NCBI GenBank assembly: GCA_009692685.1 | Contig: SHYS01000001.1 | Span: 1 to 64,000 of the forward strand | Direction of reading: 5' to 3' | From: Dehalococcoidia bacterium | Lineage (GTDB): Bacteria > Chloroflexota > Dehalococcoidia > UBA2979 | DNA: 64,000 bases | Shown here: positions 36,166 through 45,397 of the stretch, piece by piece | Position numbering within the stretch: position 1 is the first letter of the stretch | Layout of the letters: every line of letters starts with the position of its first letter | Position numbers and translations under genes: made by a program | Notes under the pieces: model-generated | What the model was told of the DNA's origin: nothing | The model's database searches: none | What the model saw: only the letters and a program-made list of their open reading frames with translations

Positions 36166-37395
36166 CTACTTTCCGCGGCCGGTGGTCGCGACTTCCTCGA
36201 GGGCGCGGCCGACCCGCGCGACCGCCTCGCGCAGTTCATCGGGGGTCAGCGCGGAGTAAACGAGCCGGACACGGTCGTTGCCGCCGCCGTTTGGGTAGTA
36301 GGACTGGCCCGGCGTGACCGCCACACCGTGACGCTGGCACGCCTCGAAGACCGCGCGGGCGTCGAGGCCGGGGCGCAGCCACAGCCAGTGGAAGAACCCG
36401 CCAGCGGGAGAGCGGAACGTGACGTAGGGCTCGCAATGCTCGACGAGTGCCGCCGCCGAGGCGTCGCGGCGCTCGCGGTAGAGGTCGCGCAAGCGCGCGA
36501 CGTGCGAATCGAACGTGCCACCCTGGAGGTAGGCCAGCACGGTGTGATGCACGAACGGCGAGGCGCCGTTGTCGAAGCGCATGAAGTTGAGCCGTTGCAC
36601 GATGCGTGGCTCGGCGACCACCCAGCCGACCCGCAGGCCGCTGGCGATCGTCTTCGAGAACGTGCCGACGCGCAGGATGCCCTGGCCGCGCGCCACCTCG
36701 AAGAGCGAGGTGGGCGGCGGACCATCAAGGTCGATGCCAGCGTAGGCGTCGTCCTCGACGATCAGGGTGCCGTACTCGCGAGAGAGGGCGGCGAGACGCT
36801 CTCGGCGGTCGAGGGGCAGCGTGGCCCCGCTCGGGTTGTCGTACGTGGCTACCACGTAGATGAGCTTCACGCGACGGCCCGCAGCGTGCTGCTCCCGCAG
36901 CGCCTCCTCAAGGGCATCCATACGCAGTCCGTCGTCGTCCTGCGGCACATCGAGGATGGTCGCGCCACGCGCCTTGAAGGCGCGGATCGCGCCGGGGTAG
37001 GTCGGCGCGCCGGTGATCACGAGGTCGCCCGCGCCGACGAACGTGGCTGCGATGGTGTCGATGGCGGCGGCGCTACCCGAGGCAAGCGTCACCTGCGTCG
37101 AGGTCACCTCGAGACCGGTCTCGGCCGACTGGCGGGCGGCGATCCAGGCGCGCAACGGCTCGTAGCCGGCGGCGCCGCCGTAGGTGAGGGCATCACCCGC
37201 GTTCGCCTCCAGTGCCCGACGCGTCGCCTCGGCGAGTTCACGCCAGGGCAGGCTCGGGCGGTCCGGAACGCCGGCGTTGAGGTCGTAGGGCAGGGGCGAG
37301 AGCGATGTGGGCGGATCGAGCGCGCCAACGGCAGGCGCGAGCAGCGCATCGATGTCGAAGCCGGGCTCCGAGGGCTCAGGCGGCACGTCACTCAC
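36166..37395 (-). CDS. PLP-dependent aminotransferase (fold type I, LysN/MocR-like)
   Basis: 409 residues. YDNPSGATLPLDRRERLAAL and EDDAYAGIDLDG precede the PLP lysine in GTFSKTIASGLRVGWV, followed by RVRLVYSAL-type C-terminal Arg. The pattern matches 2-aminoadipate aminotransferases (LysN) and the aminotransferase part of MocR proteins; no HTH domain is attached. Substrate not determined by sequence alone. First gene of a six-gene minus-strand operon (gaps of 9 to 47 bases, one overlap). Confidence 0.92.
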   Translation of the reverse strand: MSDVPPEPSEPGFDIDALLAPAVGALDPPTSLSPLPYDLNAGVPDRPSLPWRELAEATRRALEANAGDALTYGGAAGYEPLRAWIAARQSAETGLEVTSTQVTLASGSAAAIDTIAATFVGAGDLVITGAPTYPGAIRAFKARGATILDVPQDDDGLRMDALEEALREQHAAGRRVKLIYVVATYDNPSGATLPLDRRERLAALSREYGTLIVEDDAYAGIDLDGPPPTSLFEVARGQGILRVGTFSKTIASGLRVGWVVAEPRIVQRLNFMRFDNGASPFVHHTVLAYLQGGTFDSHVARLRDLYRERRDASAAALVEHCEPYVTFRSPAGGFFHWLWLRPGLDARAVFEACQRHGVAVTPGQSYYPNGGGNDRVRLVYSALTPDELREAVARVGRALEEVATTGRGK

Positions 37396-37524
37396 AGTGA
37401 CGCGAGGTTACACCGGATTCGATGTGGGGCGCGCGGCGGCGGTATCCTGAGCGGATGCGACGCCACCTAGCCCCCGCAGGCAGCCTCGCGATGATCGAGG
37501 CGGGTTGCGTGGCCGTAATCGGCG

Positions 37525-37911
37525 GTGGCATCGTGGTTGGTGAGTGACGTGGTGCTGTGGCTGGGCTGGGCAGCCGGAGTGGCGGTAACCGTCGCGCTCT
37601 ATCCGCAGGTGCGACGCGTCGCCGGGGCGCCTGTGCTGCTGCGTCCGCTGCTGCTTGTTGCGCTCGGAGGCGCGGGCTTCCTGGCGACAGCGATCGCCTT
37701 GGTGCTGGTGCTCGTGTGGACGGGCGTGGTTCTGGACCTGCCAACGCCGAGCCCTAGCGTACTCAATGGCGTGCTCGATCTCACATTCGCTGCGCCGCTG
37801 ATCGGGGCGGCGGTCGCGTGGGAGTACGGCTGGGTACCGCTGCTGGTCAGTCTGGCCGCGTGGCTGCTCATCGAGGTTGAGCGAACTATTGCGAAGCCTC
37901 CGGCGACGTGA
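37525..37911 (+). CDS. Small integral membrane protein
   Basis: 128 residues, GTG start, four predicted helices (about 5-24, 38-63, 84-100, 102-120). No charged catalytic residues in membrane segments. I do not recognise the family. It stands alone between the aminotransferase operon and the CoA-transferase remnant; no clear ribosome site was found, so the start is tentative. Confidence 0.6.
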   Translation: MASWLVSDVVLWLGWAAGVAVTVALYPQVRRVAGAPVLLRPLLLVALGGAGFLATAIALVLVLVWTGVVLDLPTPSPSVLNGVLDLTFAAPLIGAAVAWEYGWVPLLVSLAAWLLIEVERTIAKPPAT

Positions 37912-37991
37912 TTCACATGCGCGAATTCGACTAGCATCCCGGCCGTGATGCCGGTGCGCCCGTGAGCGACGCCCATCAGAGGGAGCCATCG

Positions 37992-39262
37992 ATGCCGGGA
38001 CCGCTGTCAGGGATCCGCGTTCTCGAGTTCACGCAGGTAATCGCGGGGCCGTTCGGTTGCATGTTGATCGCCGACATGGGCGCGGAGGTGATCAAGGTAG
38101 AGCCGCCGGGCGGCGAGACCTGGCACCTGTTCAACCAGTGCATGCCCGGTGAATCGAAAGCGTACCGGAGCTGAATCGAGGAAAGCGTTCACTGGTTCTC
38201 GACATGGCGGACCCGCGCGCGCAGGGGGTGATCCATCGCCTCGTCCCAGATATCGATGTGGTGGTGATCAACTACCGCCCCGACGTTCCCGCGAAGCTCA
38301 AGATCGACTACGAGACCCTGCGGGCGATCCGGCCCGACCTGATCTACGTCGACAGCACCGCGTTCGGCCGCAAGGGCCCGATGGCGCTTCGTCCGGGCTA
38401 CGACATCGTGGTGCAGGCCGTGACGGGATTGATGGCGGGCGAGGGGAAAGTGGCGCCAGACGGCGCGCCCGAGTAGATCCGCGCGACCGCCATCGCCGAT
38501 TACGGCACGGGACTGGCGATCGCGTGGGCGGTGAGCGCCGCGCTCTTCCATCGAGAGCGTACGGGCGAAGGCCAGCTCATCGAGTCGTCGTTGCTCGCGA
38601 CCGGCCTGGCGTTCCAGAGCGGCTCGGTGATGGAGCACCCGATCGCGGACGCGGCGTTCCGAGCGCCGGCACGTGCTCGACGGCACGAGCTGGCGGCACA
38701 GGGTGCCGAGTACAGCGAGCTGCTGGCCGTACGCAACCCGATGACCGCGCTCGGCGGGAACTTCTATTACCGGCCATATCGCACCAGAGATGGCGCGATC
38801 GCCATCGGAGCATTGTTGCCCAGCCTCTGGGCGAAAGTGCGTGCTGCCCTCGACCAGGACTTCCTCGGTCTGGCCGACACGGAGCGAGACGCGCACAACC
38901 CGGACTGGATGGCGAACGCGAACACGAAGCTGGCGGAGATCGAGGCGCAGGTCGCGTCCCGGACTACGGCTGAATGGCTGGAGATTTTCGAGCGCGCCGG
39001 GGTCCCGGCGGGCCCCGTCAACTTTCCAGAAGATATGTCCACCCACCCGCAGGTACTGGCGAACGAGTACGTGATCGCACTGCAGCACGAGCTATCGGGT
39101 CCACAGACGCAGGTCGCGCCGATTCTGAAGTTCTACGGGACACCAATGACCCCGAGCGCGGCGGCTCCGCCGTTAGGTCGTGATACCGAGACCTACCTGC
39201 GTGAGGTGAGCATCGACGCGGCGGGGATCGAGGCGCTGCGGGCCGCAGGTGTCGTGGGGTAG
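37992..39262 (+). pseudogene. CaiB/BaiF CoA-transferase, broken copy
   Basis: Closely related to the intact gene at 39375. PGPLSGIRVLEFTQVIAGPF and GCMLIADMGAEVIKVEPPGG start the family I/III fold (with the catalytic Asp expected in the GDP-like segment downstream). A one-base loss near 38172 shifts the frame (KAYRS then LNRGKRSLVLDMADPRAQ) and an in-frame TAG at 38474-38476 interrupts GAPE/IRATAIADYGTG. After that the frame stays open to the normal end (IEALRAAGVVG). Both lesions disable the gene. The intact tandem copy may have made it dispensable. Confidence 0.9.
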
Positions 39263-39374
39263 CTACGCTGGTCTCCGACCGCAGGTGACCCATCGAGGGC
39301 GCGTCCGGTAGCATGCCGTCGCGCGGCTGGGCCGCGCTCGCTCGCTTATCCCGCTCTGGCCGGAGGAGACCTCG

Positions 39375-40655
39375 ATGCCCGGACCACTCGAAGGCGTTCG
39401 CATCCTCGAGTTCACGCAGATCATCGCGGGGCCCCTGGGCTGCATGCTGCTGGCCGACATGGGCGCCGAGGTCATCAAGGTCGAACCCATCGAGGGTGAG
39501 CCGTGGCGCCTGACGCAGCAGTTCATGCCGCTGGAAGCGAAGACCTTCCAGTCGTTGAACCGAGGCAAACAGTCGCTCTCCCTCAACCTCGCGCGGCCGG
39601 AGGCGCAGGAGGCGATTCACCGCCTCATCCCCACGATCGATGTTGTCGTCAGCAACTACCGCCCGGACGTGCCCGGCCGCCTGAACATCGATTACGAGAC
39701 GCTCTCGAAGATCAAACCCGACCTCATCTACCTCGACAGCACGGCCTTTGGACGCAGGGGCCCGTGGGCGAACAAGGGCGGGTACGACATCGTGGTACAG
39801 GGCGCATCGGGCCTGACCGCCGCGGGCGCGCGCTTCGACGAGAACGGCAATCCCATCCTGCCCGGCCCCGTGGCGACCGCGGATTTCGCGACGGGCTACT
39901 CGATCGCCTGGGGCGTGTGCGCGGCGCTCTTCTACCGGGAGCGCACCGGCAAAGGGCAGCTCGTGGAGACCTCGCTGCTGGCGAACGCGCTCACGTTCCA
40001 GGGCGGCTCGGTGATGTCGCTGCCGCCGGCGGACACCCTGCTGCGCCAGCCGCTGCTCGACTATTTCGATGCCGCCCACGAGCGAGGCGCCACGTACACC
40101 GAGATGGTTGAGTACCGGCGCACGATGCTGGCGGGCCGTCAGGTAGGCAACGTCTACTACCGCAACTACCTAACGAAGGACGGCGCGATTGCCGTCGGCA
40201 ATCTGTCCGCGTCGTTGCGCCAGAAGATGCGCGATGCACTCGGGATCGACTACGACCCTCGAGACCATGACCCGAACTATGACCTCCGCGACCCGAAGAA
40301 CATCGAGTTCGGCACCGCCCTGACCGCCCGCGTGGAGGTGATGATCGCCGGACAGCCGACGAAGCACTGGGTCGACCTGCTCGAGGGCGCTGGCGTACCA
40401 ATCGCCGAGATCCTGTTTCCCGAGGAGATGGACCGGCAGCAGCAGGTGCAGGAGAACGGCTACATCATCGAGCTGGCTCACGACCTCAGCGGGCCGCAGA
40501 CCATGGTGGCGCCGCCGCACAAGATGAGCGTCTCGCCGCCGACGGTGACGAGCGCGTCGCCGCCGCTGGGGCGGGACACGGACGCCATCCTCGCGAGCGC
40601 GGGATACGCACCGGCGGAGATCGAGGCGCTGCGGGCCGGGGGAGCGATTCGATGA
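39375..40655 (+). CDS. CaiB/BaiF family CoA-transferase
   Basis: 426-residue class III CoA-transferase. PGPLEGVRILEFTQIIAGPL, GAEVIKVEPIEGEPW, SLNRGKQSLSLNLA, DVVVSNYRPDVPGRL, LIYLDSTAFGRRGPW and GYDIVVQGASGL are typical. Moves CoA between organic acids and their thioesters without ATP. The stop overlaps the start of the enoyl-CoA hydratase (ATGA), so the two probably activate and hydrate one acid substrate. Tandem to a broken copy upstream. Substrate unknown. Confidence 0.94.
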   Translation: MPGPLEGVRILEFTQIIAGPLGCMLLADMGAEVIKVEPIEGEPWRLTQQFMPLEAKTFQSLNRGKQSLSLNLARPEAQEAIHRLIPTIDVVVSNYRPDVPGRLNIDYETLSKIKPDLIYLDSTAFGRRGPWANKGGYDIVVQGASGLTAAGARFDENGNPILPGPVATADFATGYSIAWGVCAALFYRERTGKGQLVETSLLANALTFQGGSVMSLPPADTLLRQPLLDYFDAAHERGATYTEMVEYRRTMLAGRQVGNVYYRNYLTKDGAIAVGNLSASLRQKMRDALGIDYDPRDHDPNYDLRDPKNIEFGTALTARVEVMIAGQPTKHWVDLLEGAGVPIAEILFPEEMDRQQQVQENGYIIELAHDLSGPQTMVAPPHKMSVSPPTVTSASPPLGRDTDAILASAGYAPAEIEALRAGGAIR

Positions 40656-41422
40656 CACAGGCAGCACCTGAGCAGCTCGTCCTCACCTCGATCGGGGGAG
40701 GCGTGGGTACGCTCCGCCTCAACCGCCCCGACAAGCGCAACGCGATGAGCGCTGACCTCGCGGCCCAGTTGCACGCCGCCATCGAGGCGCTCGACGCCAA
40801 TGACGAGGTGGTGGCGATAGTCGTCACCGGGAGCGGCGGCGCGTTCTCAGCCGGCGCCGACATGAACGAGTCACTGGCTGCGTACGAGCGCGGCGACCGG
40901 CGCTTCAACCCCGCCGCGGACGCCGCGGCGCGGGTTGCCGCCTCGCCGAAACCCACCATCGCCGCCATCGAGGGCCCGGCGTACGGAGCGGGTGCGCTCC
41001 TCGCGGGCGCGTGCGATATCCGCATTGTCAGCGAGACGGCGCGCTTCCGCTTCCCCGGCGCCGAGTATGGCCTCGTCGTCGGCGCAGTCGCCCTCCCGAG
41101 GCTGGTCGGTGCCGCCCTCGCCAAGGAGCTCCTGTTTTCGGGACGCGTCGTCGACGCGCAGGAGGCGGTGCGCATTGGCCTCGCGAACCGGGTCGCCCCC
41201 CCGGACCTGCTCGAGGCAGAGGCGAGCGCGCTGGCCAGCGAGATCGCGCAGGCCTCGCCGCTGGCCCTGGGCTGGATCAAGCGGGTCGTGAACGCGTCAG
41301 TGAGCGGGGCGGATGCCGCGGCGCTCGAGCACGCCTCGGACCTGCTGTTGCGTGGCGGGGCGGACAACATCACGCGCTTCTCGGCGGCGACGCAGCGGGT
41401 GACGGGCCGCGGCGGGAACTGA
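40652..41422 (+). CDS. Enoyl-CoA hydratase/isomerase family protein
   Basis: 256-residue crotonase-fold enzyme. The oxyanion-hole segments are present: GSGGAFSAGADMNESL and GPAYGAGALLAGACDIRIV; the catalytic Glu region is FPGAEYGLVVGAVALPRLVG. Coupled to the CoA-transferase by a four-base overlap, suggesting a small acid-degradation unit. Its TGA overlaps the ATG of the broken DinB gene (TGATG). Confidence 0.93.
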   Translation: MTQAAPEQLVLTSIGGGVGTLRLNRPDKRNAMSADLAAQLHAAIEALDANDEVVAIVVTGSGGAFSAGADMNESLAAYERGDRRFNPAADAAARVAASPKPTIAAIEGPAYGAGALLAGACDIRIVSETARFRFPGAEYGLVVGAVALPRLVGAALAKELLFSGRVVDAQEAVRIGLANRVAPPDLLEAEASALASEIAQASPLALGWIKRVVNASVSGADAAALEHASDLLLRGGADNITRFSAATQRVTGRGGN

Positions 41423-42078
41423 TGGCGGCTACGACTGCCTAGGAGCGCCAGCACGTCAGGGAGTACTTGCTGAAGCAGGGCGAGGCGCTGTCGTGACGGG
41501 AACTCTGGCTCAGGGTGGCCGCAGCGCGGCTCGGGTGCATCGAGGCGTTGCGCGACGTCACTGTCGAACAGGCGCGGTTCTGGCCTGCCCCGGACGAGTG
41601 GTCGATCCTCGAGGTCGCGGCGCACCTGTCGGACAACTCGGCGGCCGTGCTCTCGTGCATCGAGGCACTGGCGGCCGACCGCCGCGTCCTCGGTGGCCCG
41701 ACCATCGAGGAGTACATCGACCCGGGTGACACCGAACTCGCCGGATGGCGCGACCGACTTGTCGAACTCGGCCTGCGACTTTCTGCGCTCGTCAGCCGGT
41801 TAGCGGACGCGACCTCGCTCGAGACCACGCACGCACACGGCTACTTCGGCGAACTACACAGCGAGGCCTGGTACCTGTTCCAGCGGGTGCACGACCTCGA
41901 TCACATGCAGCAGATCGCAGGTATCAAGGCCGCGCCGTGGGAACCCATCGTCCTGACTCACTCAGACCGCCTCGGTTGCCCCGTGCGCTCCTGTATCATC
42001 CGCCCGCGCGCCGGGTGCGGCGGAGTGAGGGAGACGGGAGCACGAGGATGCACGAGCAAATGGTGGTGCAGCGGCTGA
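41422..42078 (+). pseudogene. DinB-like protein with two early nonsense codons
   Basis: ATG 41422 in the enoyl-CoA hydratase stop. Six codons later TAG (41440-41442), and at 41494-41496 TGA. Read through, the frame gives ERQHVREYLLKQGEALS then RELWLRVAAARLGCIEAL, and goes on unbroken with a DinB fold: WSILEVAAHLSDN and WYLFQRVHDLDHMQQIAGIK (three-His metal site). TAG is best explained as CAG and TGA as TGG. A restart at about 41515 would lose only the first helix, so a shortened protein is possible. The 3' end runs slightly into the CinA-like gene. Confidence 0.75.
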
Positions 42079-42530
42079 CGGAGCGCGGACTGCGGATCGG
42101 CACGGCGGAGTCGACGCTTGGCGGACTGATCGGACACCTGCTGACCAACGTGGCCGGCTCCTCCAAGGTGTTCGAGGGCGGTATCACGGCCTACGGCCGC
42201 CGCTCGAAGGTCGATGTGATGGGCGTCAATGGTGACGAACTCCAGACTGCCGGTTCGGTGTCCGAGTACGCCGTGCGGAACATGGCCCTCGGCACGCGCG
42301 AACGTCTCGGTGTGGACGTGTGCGTATCCGAATCGGGCGTCGCGGACCGTCGAGCGCAGAGTTCGACGCGCGAGGGCCCCGGTGGCATCTATTACATCGG
42401 GATCGCCGCGCCGAACGACTACGTGAAGGTCGTACGCATCGAGTTCGATGGCGACCGCGAATCGACGAAGCAGCAGGCGGCGGACGAGGCGTTACGCCTC
42501 GTCCTCGAATACCTCGACTCGACGAAGTAG
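42048..42530 (+). CDS. CinA-like nicotinamide-nucleotide amidohydrolase domain protein
   Basis: 160 residues, equal to the C-terminal CinA (PncC) domain. GTAESTLGGLIGHLLTNVAG corresponds to the AESxTGG active-site loop, here altered to AESTLGG. VFEGGITAYGRRSKVDVMGV and GGIYYIGIAAP follow the family; the usual GxAGPxG loop reads VADRRAQ and is poorly conserved. It may deamidate NMN or have drifted in function. CGAGG-type ribosome site before the ATG; 15 bases before the aminopeptidase. Confidence 0.82.
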   Translation: MHEQMVVQRLTERGLRIGTAESTLGGLIGHLLTNVAGSSKVFEGGITAYGRRSKVDVMGVNGDELQTAGSVSEYAVRNMALGTRERLGVDVCVSESGVADRRAQSSTREGPGGIYYIGIAAPNDYVKVVRIEFDGDRESTKQQAADEALRLVLEYLDSTK

Positions 42531-42545
42531 GAACGAGGAGTCTCG

Positions 42546-45266
42546 ATGAGTTCGGCAGCACGAGGTCTGGTGGGGTTGGATGTCGAGGCGCTCGCCTGTC
42601 TCGGAGGAGGTGGCGCAGCGCTGGCGCTCGCCGGGCGCGAGCCGTTCGTGCTCACCGGTGACCGTGCGGTGTGGGGCCGCGACCGCCCGCTCAACATCGA
42701 GCACGTCCGCCTCGAGTTCTCGTTCGACGTGGCCCGGCGCATGCTGCACGGCGTGGTGACGACCACGTTTCGCCCTCGTATGGACGGCCTGCGCGAAGCC
42801 GTGCTCGATGCGAAAGAGTTGACCATCGAGGCGGTCGAGGACGCCGAGGGTCGCGCGCTCCCGTACACCTGCGCGGACGAGGCGCTGCGCATCGACCTCG
42901 GCCGCCTGCGTTCGGCACGGCGTTCGATCACCGTGGTGGTGCGCTACTCAGCGACGCCTCGACGCGGGCTGTACTTCAACGCGCCAGACGCGGGCTATCC
43001 GGACCGCCCGATGCAGATCTGGACGCAGGGCCAGCCTGAAGACTCACCATACTGGTTCCCCTGCTTCGATTACCCGGGCGAGAAGTTCACCACCGAGCTG
43101 ATCGCGACCGTGCCGCAGGGCTGGTACGCGCTCTCTAACGGCCGGCTCGAATCGCAGACCGCGGACGGCCGGCGCCGGACCTCGACGTTCCACTGGGTGC
43201 AGGACGTGCCGCATCCCGCCTACCTCGTCACCCTCGCCGCCGGGGAGTTCGATGTGGTTGACCACGGCGCGGTGGACGGCGCGCCGGTGCAGTATCTCGG
43301 CGCTCGCGGATCGAGGGCGGACCTGCAGCGCGCCTTTGGTCGCACGCCGGAGATGGTGCGCCACTTTGCCTCGAAGATCGGGGTGCCGTACCCGTTTGCC
43401 AAGTACGCGACGGTGGCGATCCACGACTTCACGTTTGGCGGCATGGAGAACACTTCGGCCACCACAATGACGGACGCGCTGCTCCACGACGAGCGAGCGC
43501 ACGAGGACTTCGTCGAGGCTGCGGACGGCATCACTGCGCACGAGCTGGCGCACCAGTGGTTCGGTGACCTGCTGACCTGCCGGGAGTGGGCGCACGGCTG
43601 GCTGAACGAGAGCTTCGCGACCTACTTCGATGCGCTGTGGATCGAGGAGGACCGCGGCTGGGACGCCTTCCGCTACGAGATCCTGCAGGACGCGCGCACC
43701 TACCTGGCCGAGGACTCCGGCGCGTATCGGCGTGCCATGGTGCAGAACGTCTACCACGGCCCGATCGACATCTTTGACCGTCATCTCTACGAGCGTGGCG
43801 CGGTCATCCTCGACATGCTGCGGACTGAGCTCGGTGACGAGGCGTGGTGGGCCTCTATCAAGCACTACGTGGAGACGCATCGCGGCCGCGACGTGGTCAC
43901 GCACGACTTCCAGCGCGCCATCGAGGCGGCCACGGGCCGCAACCTCGACTGGTTCTTCAACCAGTGGGTGTGGAAGGGCGGCCACCCCGACTTCAAGGCC
44001 GCGTACGCCTGGGACGCCGCCACGAAGCTGGCGACGATCACCCTGAACCAGCAGCAGAAGGCCGACGACGCGCTTACCTCGGTGTACCGAGTTCCTGTCG
44101 AGATCTTCGCGATGACGCCGCGAGGCGCGCGTTCCTTCAACATGCAGGTCACCGAGGTGGCTCATACCTTCGTCTTTCCCCTCGACGCTGAGCCGCGCTG
44201 GGTCGCCATCGACCCCGCCGGACGCGTGCTCAAGACCCTCGACTTTGCGCCGGGCGAGGCCCAGCTAAAGGCGCGGCTGACCGAGGACCCGCAGGCGGTG
44301 GGCCGCATCGAGGCGGCGCGCGGCCTCGCGAAGCTCGGATCACCGGCCGCCATCGAGTCCCTGCGAGCCGCACTCCTCGATGAGACGCAGCAGGCGTTCG
44401 TGCGTGCCGAGGTCGCGAGCGCCCTCGGCGAGACGAAGGCCGAGTCGGGACGAAACGCCCTCATCGAAGGGATCAAGACCGAGCCCTCGCGGGTGCGGCG
44501 TGCCGTCGCGACCGCCCTCGGCAACTTTCGCGACGAGACCGCCGCGAAGGCACTGGCGACGCTGCTCGCCGGTCGTGGTGACCGCTCGTACTACGTGCAG
44601 TCGGCTGCTGCCGCGGCCCTCGGCAGTACGCGGCAGCCGCTGGCCTTCGAGGCGCTGCGTCGCGTCCTCGACCGTCCGGCGCACAACGACGTGATCACCG
44701 CGGCCGCGTTGGGTGGATTCGCGGCGCTGCGCGACCCGCGCGCCATCGAGCTACTGCTCGACTACACGCAGTGGGGCCACCACCAGACCGCGCGCCGCGC
44801 CGCCACCGAGGCGCTCGGTCGCCTGGCCCCCTTCGCCGATGAGCCCACGCGCCTGCGTGTCCGCGAACGCCTCGAGGAGCTGCTCGACGACCGTGCACTG
44901 CGCGTGCAGCTGGCGGCGCCCGACGCGCTCGCTAACCTTGGCGACGCGCGGGCCGTCGGGGCGCTGGGTGCGGCGGGCGCACGTGCTCTCGAGGGCCGTG
45001 TCACGCGGAACGCGCGCGTCGCCGCGCGCACCCTCGGCCAGCGCGCCGACAAAGGTAGCGAGGTGCAGGCTCTCAAATCGGACGTTGACAAGCTGCAGCA
45101 GGAGAACCAGGGCCTGAAGGACCGCCTGACGAAGATCGAGGCGCAGGTCGAGACACGAGGTAATGGCGGCGCAGCGGCGCAGCGATCGACGACTAACGCC
45201 ACGAAGGTCGTCTCGAAACCGACGCCAACGCACGCCGTGCGCGGAGCCGCGAGGCGTGCGCGATGA
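42546..45266 (+). CDS. M1 family aminopeptidase with HEAT repeats and coiled coil
   Basis: 906 residues. An N-terminal beta domain precedes the M1 catalytic part: GGMENTSATTMT (substrate-binding GAMEN loop, about residue 299), zinc motif HELAH at residues 332-336, the third ligand Glu355 in LNESFATYFD, and HLYERGAVILDMLR (transition-state Tyr region). A long C-terminal region (~570-840) consists of HEAT-like repeats (IEAARGLAKLGSPAAIESL, AAAALGSTRQPLAFEALRRV), then a coiled coil (~845-880) and a basic tail. M1 enzymes often have helical C-domains; the HEAT-repeat version fits cold-active and Chloroflexota forms. Cytoplasmic, as no signal is seen. Confidence 0.95.
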   Translation: MSSAARGLVGLDVEALACLGGGGAALALAGREPFVLTGDRAVWGRDRPLNIEHVRLEFSFDVARRMLHGVVTTTFRPRMDGLREAVLDAKELTIEAVEDAEGRALPYTCADEALRIDLGRLRSARRSITVVVRYSATPRRGLYFNAPDAGYPDRPMQIWTQGQPEDSPYWFPCFDYPGEKFTTELIATVPQGWYALSNGRLESQTADGRRRTSTFHWVQDVPHPAYLVTLAAGEFDVVDHGAVDGAPVQYLGARGSRADLQRAFGRTPEMVRHFASKIGVPYPFAKYATVAIHDFTFGGMENTSATTMTDALLHDERAHEDFVEAADGITAHELAHQWFGDLLTCREWAHGWLNESFATYFDALWIEEDRGWDAFRYEILQDARTYLAEDSGAYRRAMVQNVYHGPIDIFDRHLYERGAVILDMLRTELGDEAWWASIKHYVETHRGRDVVTHDFQRAIEAATGRNLDWFFNQWVWKGGHPDFKAAYAWDAATKLATITLNQQQKADDALTSVYRVPVEIFAMTPRGARSFNMQVTEVAHTFVFPLDAEPRWVAIDPAGRVLKTLDFAPGEAQLKARLTEDPQAVGRIEAARGLAKLGSPAAIESLRAALLDETQQAFVRAEVASALGETKAESGRNALIEGIKTEPSRVRRAVATALGNFRDETAAKALATLLAGRGDRSYYVQSAAAAALGSTRQPLAFEALRRVLDRPAHNDVITAAALGGFAALRDPRAIELLLDYTQWGHHQTARRAATEALGRLAPFADEPTRLRVRERLEELLDDRALRVQLAAPDALANLGDARAVGALGAAGARALEGRVTRNARVAARTLGQRADKGSEVQALKSDVDKLQQENQGLKDRLTKIEAQVETRGNGGAAAQRSTTNATKVVSKPTPTHAVRGAARRAR

Positions 45267-45397
45267 TCGAATCTCGTGCAGGTCTGCGCGAGGGCGCGAT
45301 AGGCGCTCGGCGCTGCGCCGTGGGGAGCGCGAGGGGGCACAGCTCCTCGCCAGAACAGGGCGGGTGGGCGGGCAGCCACCCCGGAGGGGTGTCGTTC

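Noticed and set aside
41494..41496. Second selenocysteine TGA in the DinB-like gene
   Set aside because: The position is not a redox Cys site, the context (ALS-TGA-RELW) fits Trp, a TAG lies just upstream and no hairpin follows at the right distance.
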